DNA from: Paludibacteraceae bacterium
GTDB lineage: Bacteria; Bacteroidota; Bacteroidia; Bacteroidales; Paludibacteraceae
Direction of reading: 5' to 3'
Assembly (NCBI GenBank): GCA_028694215.1
Contig: JAQUTW010000003.1
Coordinates: 18,688-82,687 of the forward strand
Length of the DNA stretch: 64,000 nucleotides
Shown here: piece by piece, positions 1 through 8,756 of the stretch
Layout: the number at the start of each line of letters is the position of its first letter
Position numbering within the stretch: position 1 is the first letter of the stretch
The notes under the pieces: generated by a model
The model's database searches: none
Told to the model about the DNA's origin: nothing
What the model saw: the letters and a program-made list of their open reading frames with translations, nothing else
Program-made: the position numbers and the translations under genes

Positions 1-959
1 TTGCCGATGTTAAAGGTCAGGAAAACGTGAAACGTGCTTTGGAAATCGCCGCCGCAGGAGGTCACAACATTATTATGATTGGAGCTCCCGGATCGGGCAA
101 ATCGATGATGGCAAAACGTCTGCCAACCATCCTGCCTCCTCTGACCTTACGCGAAGCACTCGAAACCACAAAAATACATTCTGTAGCAGGGAAAATAGAC
201 AGAAATACATCACTTATGGCGCAACGCCCGTTTCGCAGTCCACACCACACCATATCCGATGTGGCATTAGTGGGTGGTGGCGCATTTCCACAACCCGGAG
301 AGATATCGTTAGCTCACAATGGCGTTTTATTTCTTGACGAACTGCCTGAATTTAAACGTACAGTTTTGGAAGTAATGCGACAACCTTTGGAAGATCGAAA
401 AATTACTATCTCACGGGCAAAATTTTCAACAGAATATCCGGCAAGTTTTATGCTGGTCGCTGCCATGAATCCTTGTCCATGCGGTTATTATAACCATCCG
501 ACACGTGAATGTGTATGTGCACCCGGAGCAGTACAAAAATACCTGAGCCGAATTTCGGGACCTCTACTCGACCGCATTGATATTCATATAGAAATTGTCC
601 CTGTACCATTCGAAAAAATGTCGGAATGTGGAACTACGGAAAGCAGTGCCACTATACGCGAACGCGTTATAAAAGCTCGGAAAATACAGGAAGAACGATT
701 CAAAGATACTGAAACGATACACTGCAATGCACAAATGACTTCAAAGATGCTCCACAAATATGCGATTATTGATACTTCAGGACAAGCTTTACTAAAAACC
801 GCTATGTCTCGCATGAATCTTTCGGCACGCGCTTACGACAGAATATTGAAAGTGTCGCGCACCATTGCTGACCTCGACAACAGCACCAACATACAGACAC
901 AACACCTTGCCGAAGCCATCAACTACCGCAACCTCGACAAAGAAGGATGGGCAGGGTAA
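1..959 (+). CDS. YifB/ComM-family Mg-chelatase-like AAA+ ATPase (3' part)
   Basis: The reading frame is open from base 3 to the stop at 957-959, giving 318 residues of an approximately 510-residue family; the N-terminal part lies outside the window. The first residues ([17 protein letters not shown]) form the family's ATPase entry motif. A Walker A (GAPGSGKS), a Walker B-like LFLDELPEF and a zinc-binding cluster (NPCPCGYY...CVC) follow, and the C-terminal YifB helical domain is present. Family members are AAA+ ATPases; ComM in Haemophilus and Vibrio acts as a branch-migration helicase in natural transformation. Whether this organism is transformable cannot be seen here. The GTG at base 27 is internal, not the start. 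Confidence 0.93.
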   Translation, partial: ADVKGQENVKRALEIAAAGGHNIIMIGAPGSGKSMMAKRLPTILPPLTLREALETTKIHSVAGKIDRNTSLMAQRPFRSPHHTISDVALVGGGAFPQPGEISLAHNGVLFLDELPEFKRTVLEVMRQPLEDRKITISRAKFSTEYPASFMLVAAMNPCPCGYYNHPTRECVCAPGAVQKYLSRISGPLLDRIDIHIEIVPVPFEKMSECGTTESSATIRERVIKARKIQEERFKDTETIHCNAQMTSKMLHKYAIIDTSGQALLKTAMSRMNLSARAYDRILKVSRTIADLDNSTNIQTQHLAEAINYRNLDKEGWAG

Positions 960-1081
960 AAAAATCAGCCAATATAATGAGTTATTGAATACTTTTTTAT
1001 CACGGAATACAACAACAGGCTTTTCTTTAAAAAAATGCAAAAAAAAATCGCTTTTAAGTTGAAAACTTATTAGAAAAAAAG

Positions 1082-1089
1082 TATCTTTG
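1082..1089 (+). promoter_or_regulatory. Bacteroidota promoter (-7 TATCTTTG)
   Basis: TATCTTTG matches the TAnnTTTG element, and TTG lies at 1059-1061, 20 nt upstream. Transcription would start near 1096, just ahead of a 25-codon ORF and a terminator. Confidence 0.65.
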
Positions 1090-1110
1090 TAAATTATTTG
1101 TAACTTATTT

Positions 1111-1188
1111 ATGAGATTACATAAATCAAAAATAAAAAAGATGCCTCTTTTCGTAATGCCCCAAAGTGGACAGCACATAGGCGGCTAA
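1111..1188 (+). CDS. 25-residue small ORF / possible leader peptide
   Basis: An ATG-to-TAA frame of 25 codons lies between a good promoter (1082-1089) and a strong terminator (1196-1227). It encodes a basic N-terminal half (RLHKSKIKK) and a tail rich in Gly, Gln and Pro that ends QHIGG. I do not recognise the peptide. It could be a translated leader controlling the downstream PurF-like gene by attenuation, a small free protein, or a chance frame inside a non-coding RNA. The evidence is its position only, so confidence is low. Confidence 0.3.
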   Translation: MRLHKSKIKKMPLFVMPQSGQHIGG

Positions 1189-1195
1189 AAATTAA

Positions 1196-1227
1196 GGGAA
1201 TCGTATCAAGTACGGTTCCCTTTTTTT
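1196..1227 (+). terminator. Strong intrinsic terminator (possible attenuator)
   Basis: The 10-bp stem GGGAATCGTA/TACGGTTCCC (one G-T wobble, 5-nt loop) is followed by seven T. It sits 55 bp before the PurF-like start codon, and no separate promoter with a good TAnnTTTG match lies between them. It therefore either ends a small RNA or attenuates the downstream gene. Confidence 0.8.
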
Positions 1228-1282
1228 GTATCTTATTTTATGTAATTTAATTATTGATAATCAACAATATAACATAAAAAAC

Positions 1283-2686
1283 ATGGGAGGATTTTTTGGT
1301 ACAATATCTAAAGGCGAATGTGCACACGACTTGTATTACGGTACAGACTACAATTCACATCTCGGTACACGACGTGGTGGTATAGTAACTTATGATGGCA
1401 CCACTTTTCAACGCACTATACACAATTTAGAAAACGCTTACTTCAGAAGCAAATTTGAAAGTGATTTACCACGTTTCAAAGGAAAATCAGGAATTGGCGT
1501 CATCAGTGATACAGATTCACAACCCATTGTGTTAAAATCACATCATGGACGTTTTGCAATTACCACCGTAGCGCATATCCACAATTTGGACAACTTGGCA
1601 CAAGAGATGATTCAAAAAGGAAAGCATTTCTCGGAATTTAGTTCCGGCAATATCAACCAAACCGAACTTATCTCTTTATTGGTGGATGAAGGCAACACCT
1701 TTGAAGAAGGAATAGAACATCTGTTTAACAAAATACAAGGTTCCTGTTCATTATTATTATTAACCGAATTCGGTATTATTGCAGCACGCGACAAATTGGG
1801 AAGAACCCCGGTTATTATCGCAAAAAAGGAAGGTGCCTATGCTGTATCCAGCGAACCTTGCGGATTTCCAAATCTTGGATTTGAAACCGAATATTTTCTC
1901 GGTCCCGGCGAAATGGTACACATCACAGCCGATGGTTTCACACAACTGCGCAAGCCCAACAAAAAAATGCAGATTTGCTCATTTCTCTACGTCTATTACG
2001 GCTATCCCGTTTCCGACTATGAAAATATAAATGTTGACGAAGTACGTTACAAAGCCGGCTTCGAAAATGGCAAACAAGACACTACCGATGCTGATTTTAT
2101 TTCTGCAATTCCGGATTCCGGTATCGGCTATGCTCTCGGCTATGCTGCCGGCAAAGGAATTCCATACAAACGTGCCATGATAAAATACACACCAACTTGG
2201 CCACGCAGTTTTACTCCTGCAAATCAAAGCATGCGTAATTTAGTGGCAAAAATGAAGTTAATTCCAAACAAAACTTTGCTGCGAAACAAACGTGTCATTT
2301 TTAGTGATGATTCCATTGTACGCGGAACTCAACTCAAAGATAATGTGGAATTTTTATATGGTTACGGGGCAAAAGAAGTGCATATGCGCATTTCTGCGCC
2401 ACCATTACTCTATCCTTGTAAATTCATAGGATTTTCAGCGCAAAACTCAGATTTGGAACTTATAACACGTCGTATCATACAAGATTTGGAAGGTGATCAT
2501 ACAAAGCATTTGGATTTATACCAGAATCCATGTACCACCGAACATTGTGCAATGGTGGATTGTATGCGCAAACGTTTCAATCTGACATCTCTGAAATTTA
2601 ACACGATAGAAGGACTTGTAAAAGCCATCGGGCTGCCAAAAGAACAAATCTGTACGCATTGTTTTGACGGCAGCAGCTATTTTTAA
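1283..2686 (+). CDS. PurF-like amidophosphoribosyltransferase paralogue lacking the glutaminase cysteine
   Basis: The 467-residue protein has the architecture of glutamine PRPP amidotransferase: an N-terminal Ntn-type class II glutaminase domain (about 1-230) and a C-terminal phosphoribosyltransferase domain with the PRPP loop SDDSIVRGT. The iron-sulfur cysteine pattern of the Bacillus-type enzyme is recognisable (CSFLYVYYG, C-MVDC, and CTHCFDG at the C-terminus). The start at ATG 1283 is chosen because the family begins at this point; an upstream ATG at 1226 would add 19 unrelated residues. The oddity is the start MGGFFG where active PurF has MCGIFG. The N-terminal nucleophile Cys is Gly, so glutamine hydrolysis should be lost while PRPP binding looks intact. 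From memory, similar glycine-start paralogues occur in other Bacteroidota beside a normal PurF. It may use free ammonia or have another role. Confidence 0.85.
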   Translation: MGGFFGTISKGECAHDLYYGTDYNSHLGTRRGGIVTYDGTTFQRTIHNLENAYFRSKFESDLPRFKGKSGIGVISDTDSQPIVLKSHHGRFAITTVAHIHNLDNLAQEMIQKGKHFSEFSSGNINQTELISLLVDEGNTFEEGIEHLFNKIQGSCSLLLLTEFGIIAARDKLGRTPVIIAKKEGAYAVSSEPCGFPNLGFETEYFLGPGEMVHITADGFTQLRKPNKKMQICSFLYVYYGYPVSDYENINVDEVRYKAGFENGKQDTTDADFISAIPDSGIGYALGYAAGKGIPYKRAMIKYTPTWPRSFTPANQSMRNLVAKMKLIPNKTLLRNKRVIFSDDSIVRGTQLKDNVEFLYGYGAKEVHMRISAPPLLYPCKFIGFSAQNSDLELITRRIIQDLEGDHTKHLDLYQNPCTTEHCAMVDCMRKRFNLTSLKFNTIEGLVKAIGLPKEQICTHCFDGSSYF

Positions 2687-2783
2687 TATTATCACAAAAA
2701 TTATCATAAACAGTTTCAGCACACGAAATAGAGCAAAAATGAAAATAAAAAGCAATAAGTCGCTTTTTATCAAGAAAAAAGTA

Positions 2784-2791
2784 TAACTTTG
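2784..2791 (+). promoter_or_regulatory. Promoter of tig (-7 TAACTTTG)
   Basis: TAACTTTG fits the phylum -7 consensus, 56 nt before the trigger-factor ATG. No clear -33 TTG is seen at the usual distance. Confidence 0.6.
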
Positions 2792-2847
2792 CAAGCTCAT
2801 TCAAAACAGAATTAACAATTATAACAAATAATTATAACAAACTGATT

Positions 2848-4206
2848 ATGAACATTGTACGCAAAGATGTAGATGCCATAAACACAACCATTGGCATTCA
2901 AATTTCCAAAGTCGATTACGAAGAGAAAGCCGAAAAACAACTCAAAGAATATCGTAAAAAAGCGAATATCCCGGGATTTCGTCCGGGAATGGTGCCTATC
3001 GGATTAATCAAAAAAATGTATGGCAAAGCCATTATGGCAGAGGAAATCAACAAAATCATCTCCGACTCATTGATGAATTACATCAAAGAAAATAATTTGG
3101 ATATTTTGGGTGAACCATTGCCAAACGAAACAGATCAAAAACCTATTAATTTTGATACCGACGAAGAGTTTGAATTTTTATTCGATTTAGCACTTGCACC
3201 TGAATTTGATATAGAATTAAGCAAAAAAGATAAAGTTAAATATTACGACATCACCGTTACTGATGAAATGATTGATAATCAAATCAAATCATACGCAGGA
3301 CGTTTTGGCAAATATGAACAAAAAGACACAGCAGAAGAAAAAGATATGCTGAAAGGCGAATTGGCTGAACTCAACGCCGACAAAAAACCAAAAACAGATG
3401 GTATTCACGTAACAGATGCCGTATTATCTGCTGATAGAATGATTGATGCACAAAAAGCATTATTCGTTAATGCCAAAAAAGGCGACACCATCATTTTTAA
3501 TCCGAAAGAAGCATTCAACAGTAGCGAAATTGAAATTTCGTCATTAATGAAAATTTCTAAAGAAGCCACTAAAAATCTTACCTCCGATTTCTCATTTACA
3601 ATACAAAGCATAACACGCTATGCCGAAGCAGATATTGACCAATCGTTGTTCGACAAAGTATTAGGTGAAGGCAAAGTGAAAGACGAAGCCGAATTCCGTG
3701 CCAAAGTGGCAGAAGGAATCAAAGACTCGTACATAGCCGACAGTGAATATAAATTTGGTATGGATACAAAAGACGCAATTTTGAAAAAAATTGAAAATGT
3801 AGTGTTCCCCGAAGCTTTTCTGAAACGTTGGGTTTTGGCCACCAATACAAACTTGACGAAAGAAACCGTTGAAAAAGATTTCCACTTGATGTTGGACGAT
3901 TTAAAATGGTATCTCGTTAAAAACAAATTAGCCAAAAAATACGAATGTAAAGTAGAAAAAGATGACATTAATGCTTACGCCAAAAAAATTGCTAAGATAC
4001 AATTTGCCCAATATGGCATGATTAATGTTCCTGACGATATTTTAGAAAACTATGCACAAGAAACGCTGAAGAAAGAAGATGCTGTCAAAAACATGATTGA
4101 AAAAATCATCGAAGAAAAAGTTTTGGCAAAAGTAAAAGAAGCTATCAAACTGGATACAAAAGCCATTTCTTATGAAGATTTCAATAAGATGTTCGAAGAA
4201 AAATAA
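2848..4206 (+). CDS. tig: Trigger factor, ribosome-associated chaperone
   Basis: A 452-residue protein. The N-terminal ribosome-binding domain carries the tail-signature region (IPGFRPGMVPIGLIKKMYG at about 41-60; the E. coli equivalent is GFRKGKVP). It is followed by a diverged FKBP-like middle domain and a helical C-terminal chaperone domain rich in Lys and Glu. Trigger factor binds ribosomal protein L23 at the exit tunnel and shields nascent chains. In Bacteroidota the peptidyl-prolyl isomerase domain is usually degenerate, and the typical aromatic FKBP active-site residues are not obvious here. The gene is monocistronic, with its own promoter upstream and a bidirectional terminator 26 bp downstream. 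Confidence 0.93.
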   Translation: MNIVRKDVDAINTTIGIQISKVDYEEKAEKQLKEYRKKANIPGFRPGMVPIGLIKKMYGKAIMAEEINKIISDSLMNYIKENNLDILGEPLPNETDQKPINFDTDEEFEFLFDLALAPEFDIELSKKDKVKYYDITVTDEMIDNQIKSYAGRFGKYEQKDTAEEKDMLKGELAELNADKKPKTDGIHVTDAVLSADRMIDAQKALFVNAKKGDTIIFNPKEAFNSSEIEISSLMKISKEATKNLTSDFSFTIQSITRYAEADIDQSLFDKVLGEGKVKDEAEFRAKVAEGIKDSYIADSEYKFGMDTKDAILKKIENVVFPEAFLKRWVLATNTNLTKETVEKDFHLMLDDLKWYLVKNKLAKKYECKVEKDDINAYAKKIAKIQFAQYGMINVPDDILENYAQETLKKEDAVKNMIEKIIEEKVLAKVKEAIKLDTKAISYEDFNKMFEEK

Positions 4207-4232
4207 ATAAAAAACTTTTATTATAAAAAAGA

Positions 4233-4262
4233 CGGATGCAAATACTGCATCCGTTTTTTTTT
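4233..4262. terminator. Bidirectional terminator between tig and pth
   Basis: The 8-bp perfect stem CGGATGCA/TGCATCCG with loop AATAC has a T-run on the plus strand (4254-4262) and an A-run on the left that serves as a T-run for the minus strand. It ends both convergent genes. Confidence 0.85.
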
Positions 4263-4263
4263 A

Positions 4264-4827
4264 CTATTTATTATTGTACAAATTCATAGTAGTTTGAATT
4301 CCTGACAAGCAAAAAGATTTTATCATTTCTACTGCCTGCCCTACCCTTTGAGGAAAAATCTTTTGTTCCTCGTCCGTCAAATGTCCTAAAACATAAGTCA
4401 CTTGCCCGCCACGAGGGTAATTGTTGCCAATGCCAAAGCGCAATCGTGCATAATTTTGGGTTCCAAGTGTTTCCTCTATGTGACGCAAACCATTATGTCC
4501 GGCATTGCTGCCATTTGCTTTCAGGCGCAAGGCTCCAAATGGCAAAGCCACATCATCAACAATTACCAAAACCTGCTCCAACGGTATTTTTTCCTGCTGC
4601 ATCCAATAGCGAATGGCATTACCGCTTAAATTCATAAACGTAGAAGGCTTTAACAAAATCAGTTCATGCCCTTTCAAACGACACTGAGCTAACGCGCCAT
4701 AACGTTTGTCGGCAAAAACAACATTGGACGCCTCTGCAAAAGCGTCCAATGTTTCAAATCCCATATTATGACGGGTATGAGCATATTCTTCACCAATATT
4801 GCCCAATCCGACAATTAAATACTTCAT
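4264..4827 (-). CDS. pth: Peptidyl-tRNA hydrolase
   Basis: A 187-residue protein matching the usual length. It cleaves the ester bond of peptidyl-tRNAs released from stalled ribosomes. Visible family motifs are the N-terminal [15 protein letters not shown] with the catalytic His of TRHNMGF, the substrate-binding [12 protein letters not shown], and [11 protein letters not shown] followed by [13 protein letters not shown], which contains the catalytic Asp and Asn environment. It lies 8 bp downstream of the L25 gene on the same strand, a common bacterial arrangement, and is probably co-transcribed from the promoter at 5537-5544. Confidence 0.95.
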   Translation of the reverse strand: MKYLIVGLGNIGEEYAHTRHNMGFETLDAFAEASNVVFADKRYGALAQCRLKGHELILLKPSTFMNLSGNAIRYWMQQEKIPLEQVLVIVDDVALPFGALRLKANGSNAGHNGLRHIEETLGTQNYARLRFGIGNNYPRGGQVTYVLGHLTDEEQKIFPQRVGQAVEMIKSFCLSGIQTTMNLYNNK

Positions 4828-4835
4828 TGTTCAAT

Positions 4836-5450
4836 TTATTCTGCTGCAGGAGTTGATTCTGCTGCTGCAGGAGTTGCTGCAGCAACTGGTTCTTCCATAC
4901 CGCGTGCTACACGAGTTGTTTTAACAGAGCAAATTACACAATCAGGCGCATTCAAAAATTCTAATTTATCTATTTTCATAGATTTAACTTGTATTGTCTT
5001 GCCAAGTTCCAAATTCTCTACATTAATCGTAATTAATTCTGGAATATCTTTGTGTAAAGCTTTAACTTTCAACTTACGCATTTCGAGACCTAATTTACCA
5101 CCAGCCCGTACACCGACAGCTAACCCCTCCAATTTAACAGGCACTTCCATTACAATCGGTTTGTCATCGGAAACTTCCAAAAAGTCGATATGCAAAATTC
5201 TATCCGAAACAGGATGAAACTGAATTTCTTTTAAAATTGCTTCGGTAGTTTTGCCGTCAATATTTAAATTGACAACATAAATATTGGGCGTATAAATCAA
5301 TTTCCTCAAATCTGATTCTTTTACCTCAAAATACATACTATGTTCTCCGCCATAAATAACGCAGGGAACTAATTCGTTGGCACGTGCAGCCTTACTGCTT
5401 TTTTTTCCAAGAGTTGTTCTTTTAACTCCTTCAAGTTCAAATGTTTTCAT
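4836..5450 (-). CDS. rplY: Ribosomal protein bL25 (CTC/TL5 form)
   Basis: A 204-residue protein, longer than the 94-residue E. coli L25 because it has the two-domain general-stress CTC form: an N-terminal 5S rRNA-binding domain (FELEGVKRTTLGKKSSKAAR, then VPCVIYGGEH) and a C-terminal beta domain (about 95-185). The last 20 residues are an Ala/Thr/Pro/Glu low-complexity tail (AAATPAAAESTPAAE), common in this phylum. It is first in a two-gene operon with pth. Confidence 0.93.
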   Translation of the reverse strand: MKTFELEGVKRTTLGKKSSKAARANELVPCVIYGGEHSMYFEVKESDLRKLIYTPNIYVVNLNIDGKTTEAILKEIQFHPVSDRILHIDFLEVSDDKPIVMEVPVKLEGLAVGVRAGGKLGLEMRKLKVKALHKDIPELITINVENLELGKTIQVKSMKIDKLEFLNAPDCVICSVKTTRVARGMEEPVAAATPAAAESTPAAE

Positions 5451-5536
5451 TGTTTTAATTTTTTGTGTTACTCAAAATTTAAGCTTTTATAATGGCTCAA
5501 TTTCCCATCACACGGATGCTTCCGTGAAAAGCGATG

Positions 5537-5544
5537 CAAAGGTA
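5537..5544 (-). promoter_or_regulatory. Promoter of rplY-pth (-7 TACCTTTG, minus strand)
   Basis: The reverse complement of CAAAGGTA reads TACCTTTG, 87 bp upstream of the L25 start. It is divergent from the glyS promoter. Confidence 0.65.
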
Positions 5545-5647
5545 CATATTTTTCCCGATAATACAAAATGCCTCGTTCACAAAAAACAAAAAAATACAAC
5601 AAAACATTTCTTACATAAATAAAGTTGGCTTAATAAGACATTTTTAT

Positions 5648-5655
5648 TACCTTTG
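5648..5655 (+). promoter_or_regulatory. Promoter of glyS (-7 TACCTTTG)
   Basis: TACCTTTG has TTG at 5625-5627 with a 20-nt spacer. It decides the glyS start: the longer frame beginning at 5534 lies upstream of the promoter. Confidence 0.75.
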
Positions 5656-5677
5656 CAAGTCGAAAAAAACAAGTATT

Positions 5678-7225
5678 ATGGCTTCACAAGAAGAGGTTTT
5701 TAAAAAAATCATAGCTCATTGTAAAGAATATGGGTTTGTTTTTCCGTCAAGCGAAATTTATGACGGATTAGCCGCCGTATACGATTACGGTCAAAATGGT
5801 GTAGAACTAAAAAACAATATCAAAAAATATTGGTGGGACAGTATGATTCTGCTACACGAAAACATTGTTGGTATTGATGCTGCCATTTTTATGCACCCTA
5901 CCATATGGAAAGCGTCAGGGCATGTCGATGCGTTCAACGACCCGCTTATTGATAACAAGGATAGCAAAAAGCGCTACCGTGCAGATGTGCTTATTGAAGA
6001 ACAATTGGCAAAATATGATGACAAAATTGCTAAAGAAGTAGAAAAAGCAGCCAAAAAATTTGGTGAATCATTTGATGCCGAACTTTATAAAACAACAAAT
6101 CCACGCGTATTAGAACACACTGCCAAACGCAATGCCTTACACGAACGTTTTGCCAAAGCGATGAATGGCAACGACCTAAATGAGTTGAAAGAAATTATCA
6201 TTGACGAAGGAATTGTGTGCCCTATCAGTGGTACAAAAAATTGGACAGATGTACGTCAGTTTAATTTAATGTTCTCAACAGAAATGGGTTCTACATCAGA
6301 CAGTTCAATGAAAATATATTTGCGTCCGGAAACAGCACAGGGCATTTTTGTCAATTATCTGAATGTTCAAAAAACCGGTCGCATGAAGATTCCATTTGGT
6401 ATAGCTCAAATTGGGAAAGCTTTCCGTAACGAAATTGTAGCACGTCAATTTATTTTCCGTATGCGTGAATTTGAACAGATGGAAATGCAGTTTTTTGTAA
6501 AACCGGGAGACGAAATGCAATGGTTCGATCATTGGAAAGCATTCCGTTTGAAATGGCATAAAGCACTTGGTTTAGGAGATCAGAAATACCGCTTTCACGA
6601 CCACGAGAAATTGGCACATTATGCAAATGCTGCCACCGACATTGAGTTTGAAATGCCGTTTGGATTTAAAGAAGTGGAAGGAATCCACAGTCGTACCAAT
6701 TTTGATTTAAGCCAACATGCAAAATTTTCCGGCAAAAAAATAGAATATTTTGATCCGGAAACAAATCAATCCTACACACCATATGTCATAGAAACGTCTA
6801 TTGGCGTTGATCGTATGTTCTTGTCCATCATTTGTTCTTCCTATTGCGAAGAAACTTTGGATAATGGAGAAAGTCGTGTAGTATTAAAATTACCACAAGT
6901 TTTGGCACCCATCAAAGCCTGTATAATGCCGCTTGTTAAAAAAGACGGTCTGCCGGAAAAAGCACGCGAAATAATGAACAGTTTGAAATTTGATTTCAAA
7001 TGCGCATACGATGAAAAAGATTCTATTGGAAAACGCTACCGTCGGCAAGATGCTATTGGTACTCCATTTTGCATTACCATCGATCATCAAACTTTGGAAG
7101 ACAACTGTGTTACTGTACGATACCGCGATACCATGCAACAAGAGCGCGTTTCCATAGACACATTGCATCACATGATAAGTGATGCTGTAAATATGAAGAA
7201 CTTATTTAAAAAAATTGTTTCTTAA
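5678..7225 (+). CDS. glyS: Glycyl-tRNA synthetase (alpha2, archaeal/eukaryal type)
   Basis: A 515-residue single-chain class II synthetase that charges tRNA-Gly. The start is ATG 5678 (MASQEEVFKKII), downstream of the promoter. Class II motifs are visible: motif 2 (FRNEIVARQFIFRMREFEQ) and motif 3 near TSIGVDRMF. A C-terminal anticodon-binding domain (about 410-510; VLAPIKACIMPLV... GKRYRRQDAIGTPFCIT) follows. The first catalytic segment FPSSEIYDGLAAVYDYG is characteristic of this type, as opposed to the alpha2beta2 enzyme of many bacteria; Bacteroidota generally have this form. A terminator follows 11 bp after the stop codon. Confidence 0.94.
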   Translation: MASQEEVFKKIIAHCKEYGFVFPSSEIYDGLAAVYDYGQNGVELKNNIKKYWWDSMILLHENIVGIDAAIFMHPTIWKASGHVDAFNDPLIDNKDSKKRYRADVLIEEQLAKYDDKIAKEVEKAAKKFGESFDAELYKTTNPRVLEHTAKRNALHERFAKAMNGNDLNELKEIIIDEGIVCPISGTKNWTDVRQFNLMFSTEMGSTSDSSMKIYLRPETAQGIFVNYLNVQKTGRMKIPFGIAQIGKAFRNEIVARQFIFRMREFEQMEMQFFVKPGDEMQWFDHWKAFRLKWHKALGLGDQKYRFHDHEKLAHYANAATDIEFEMPFGFKEVEGIHSRTNFDLSQHAKFSGKKIEYFDPETNQSYTPYVIETSIGVDRMFLSIICSSYCEETLDNGESRVVLKLPQVLAPIKACIMPLVKKDGLPEKAREIMNSLKFDFKCAYDEKDSIGKRYRRQDAIGTPFCITIDHQTLEDNCVTVRYRDTMQQERVSIDTLHHMISDAVNMKNLFKKIVS

Positions 7226-7236
7226 TAATAAGAAAG

Positions 7237-7266
7237 CTATTGATTTTTGGTCAATAGTTTTTTTTT
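7237..7266 (+). terminator. Terminator after glyS
   Basis: The 7-bp stem CTATTGA/TCAATAG with a 7-nt loop is followed by nine T. Confidence 0.8.
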
Positions 7267-7292
7267 GTCTAATACTAAAAACTTTCTGACAA

Positions 7293-7952
7293 ATGCAGAT
7301 TCGTAATCTTTCTGATGAAAATTCGTTATTAAATCAGTTTATCAAAGAAATCCGTGATGTCACTATTCAAAAAGACAGTATGCGGTTTAGGTGTAATGTC
7401 GAACGAATCGGGGAAATAATGGCTTACGAAATAAGTAAAACATTCCCTTATCAATGCGAAACAGTAACAACACCACTTGGAACAACAGAGCTCAACACCT
7501 TTAACACACAAGTTGTTATTGCCTCTATCTTAAGAGCAGGATTACCTTTTCATAATGGTATGTTACATTATTTAGACAACGCCGGTAATGCGTTTGTATC
7601 TGCTTTCCGACGATACACCGATGATAATCACGAGAAATTCGATGTACATGTCGAATATATTGCATCACCGGACCTGACCGACAAAACATTGCTACTATGC
7701 GACCCCATGTTAGCAACGGGTGGATCTATGGAACTGGCATACAAAGCATTAATGAGTAAAGGAAAGCCCAAACGTATTCATATTGCCTCCATCATAGCCA
7801 GCCAGCCGGCAATTGATTTCCTCCAAAACTATTTTCAGGACACAGACACTATCATTTGGACGGCAGCTATTGATCCCAAGCTAAACGAACATGCATATAT
7901 TGTTCCCGGTTTAGGTGACGCCGGCGATTTGGCTTTTGGAGAAAAAATATAA
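7293..7952 (+). CDS. upp: Uracil phosphoribosyltransferase
   Basis: A 219-residue type I phosphoribosyltransferase of the pyrimidine salvage pathway, converting uracil and PRPP to UMP. The PRPP-binding loop LLLCDPMLATGGSM is intact, as is the C-terminal uracil-binding segment (WTAAIDPKLNEHAYIVPGLGDAGD). The length is slightly above the 208-residue E. coli enzyme because of a longer N-terminus. The gene is flanked by a terminator upstream. The promoter must lie within 7258-7292 or upstream, and I see no clear -7 element there. Confidence 0.92.
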   Translation: MQIRNLSDENSLLNQFIKEIRDVTIQKDSMRFRCNVERIGEIMAYEISKTFPYQCETVTTPLGTTELNTFNTQVVIASILRAGLPFHNGMLHYLDNAGNAFVSAFRRYTDDNHEKFDVHVEYIASPDLTDKTLLLCDPMLATGGSMELAYKALMSKGKPKRIHIASIIASQPAIDFLQNYFQDTDTIIWTAAIDPKLNEHAYIVPGLGDAGDLAFGEKI

Positions 7953-8064
7953 ATAATTCACATAAGAAATGGGATAATGCATACGGTCTTGAGGCTTCAG
8001 CTCCAAGATGTAACACCTTTTTTGAGGGGCAAATGAAAGATTTGCTTATTTGAATAAAAACAAG

Positions 8065-8072
8065 TACTTTTG
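8065..8072 (+). promoter_or_regulatory. Promoter of efp (-7 TACTTTTG)
   Basis: TACTTTTG has TTTG at 8041-8044 with a 20-nt spacer, and lies 48 nt before the efp ATG. Confidence 0.65.
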
Positions 8073-8119
8073 TGCCCTCAAATAACTCAATTATATTAAC
8101 ATAATAAAATTAGAACAAG

Positions 8120-8683
8120 ATGATTAATTCTCAAGACGTAAAAAACGGAATGTGTATCCGCATGGATGGCAAGCTTTATTTTGTAATTGAATTTCTACAT
8201 GTAAAACCAGGTAAAGGAAATACCATTATGCGTGTTAAATTGAAAGATGTAGTTTCCGGTTTGGTCCTTGAACGTCGCTTTAATATTGGGGAAAAATTGG
8301 AAGATGTACGGGTAGAACGCCGTCAATATCAATATCTATACAAAGAAGGTGAAGATTTTATGTTTATGGATCAGGAAACTTTTGACCAAATTCCTATCCC
8401 TAAAGAAAAAATTATAGGCGTAGATTTTCTGAATGAAGGCTTTGTTGTAGATGTAGTATTCGATGCATCATCAGAAACAGTACTTTATGCAGAGCTTCCA
8501 ACCAAGGTAGAATTAACCATAACTTATACAGAGCCAGGATTAAAAGGAGATACTGCTACCAACACCTTAAAACCGGCAACGCTCGAAAACGGAGCTACCG
8601 TACGTGTACCGCTCTTCATCAATACCGGCGAACGTATCAGAGTTGATACTCGCGACGGCTCATACATAGAACGAGCGAAATAA
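8120..8683 (+). CDS. efp: Elongation factor P
   Basis: A 187-residue protein of standard length that rescues ribosomes stalled at polyproline stretches. The KOW-like N-terminal domain carries the loop HVKPGKGNTIMR, whose tip Lys aligns with the modified Lys34 of E. coli. The central OB domain and the C-terminal OB domain (GDTATNTLKPATLENGATVRVPLFINTGERIRVDTRDGSY region) are complete. No modification enzyme (EpmA/B or EarP) is present in the window. The gene is monocistronic with its own promoter and terminator. Confidence 0.95.
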   Translation: MINSQDVKNGMCIRMDGKLYFVIEFLHVKPGKGNTIMRVKLKDVVSGLVLERRFNIGEKLEDVRVERRQYQYLYKEGEDFMFMDQETFDQIPIPKEKIIGVDFLNEGFVVDVVFDASSETVLYAELPTKVELTITYTEPGLKGDTATNTLKPATLENGATVRVPLFINTGERIRVDTRDGSYIERAK

Positions 8684-8701
8684 TTTTTACAAAATAATTT
8701 G

Positions 8702-8732
8702 AAACGCTCCATTTTTTTTTGGAGCGTTTTTT
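8702..8732 (+). terminator. Terminator after efp
   Basis: The 9-bp stem AAACGCTCC/GGAGCGTTT has a T-rich loop and is followed by T. Confidence 0.85.
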
Positions 8733-8756
8733 GTCTATCAACTAAAAAATAACAAA

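Noticed and set aside
1090..1230. SRP RNA, 6S RNA or a known riboswitch
   Set aside because: No GGAAG/GCAGCC SRP core, no long 6S-type bubble, and no recognisable TPP, purine, PreQ1 or PRPP aptamer core; only the terminator is clear.
5534..5677. N-terminal extension of glycyl-tRNA synthetase from base 5534
   Set aside because: The extra 48 residues are unlike the family and lie upstream of the promoter at 5648-5655.
7980..8020. Hairpin-like CTTGAGGCTTCAGCTCCAAG upstream of efp
   Set aside because: The pairing is interrupted, and there is no T-run and no conserved aptamer pattern, so I do not call it a regulatory element.
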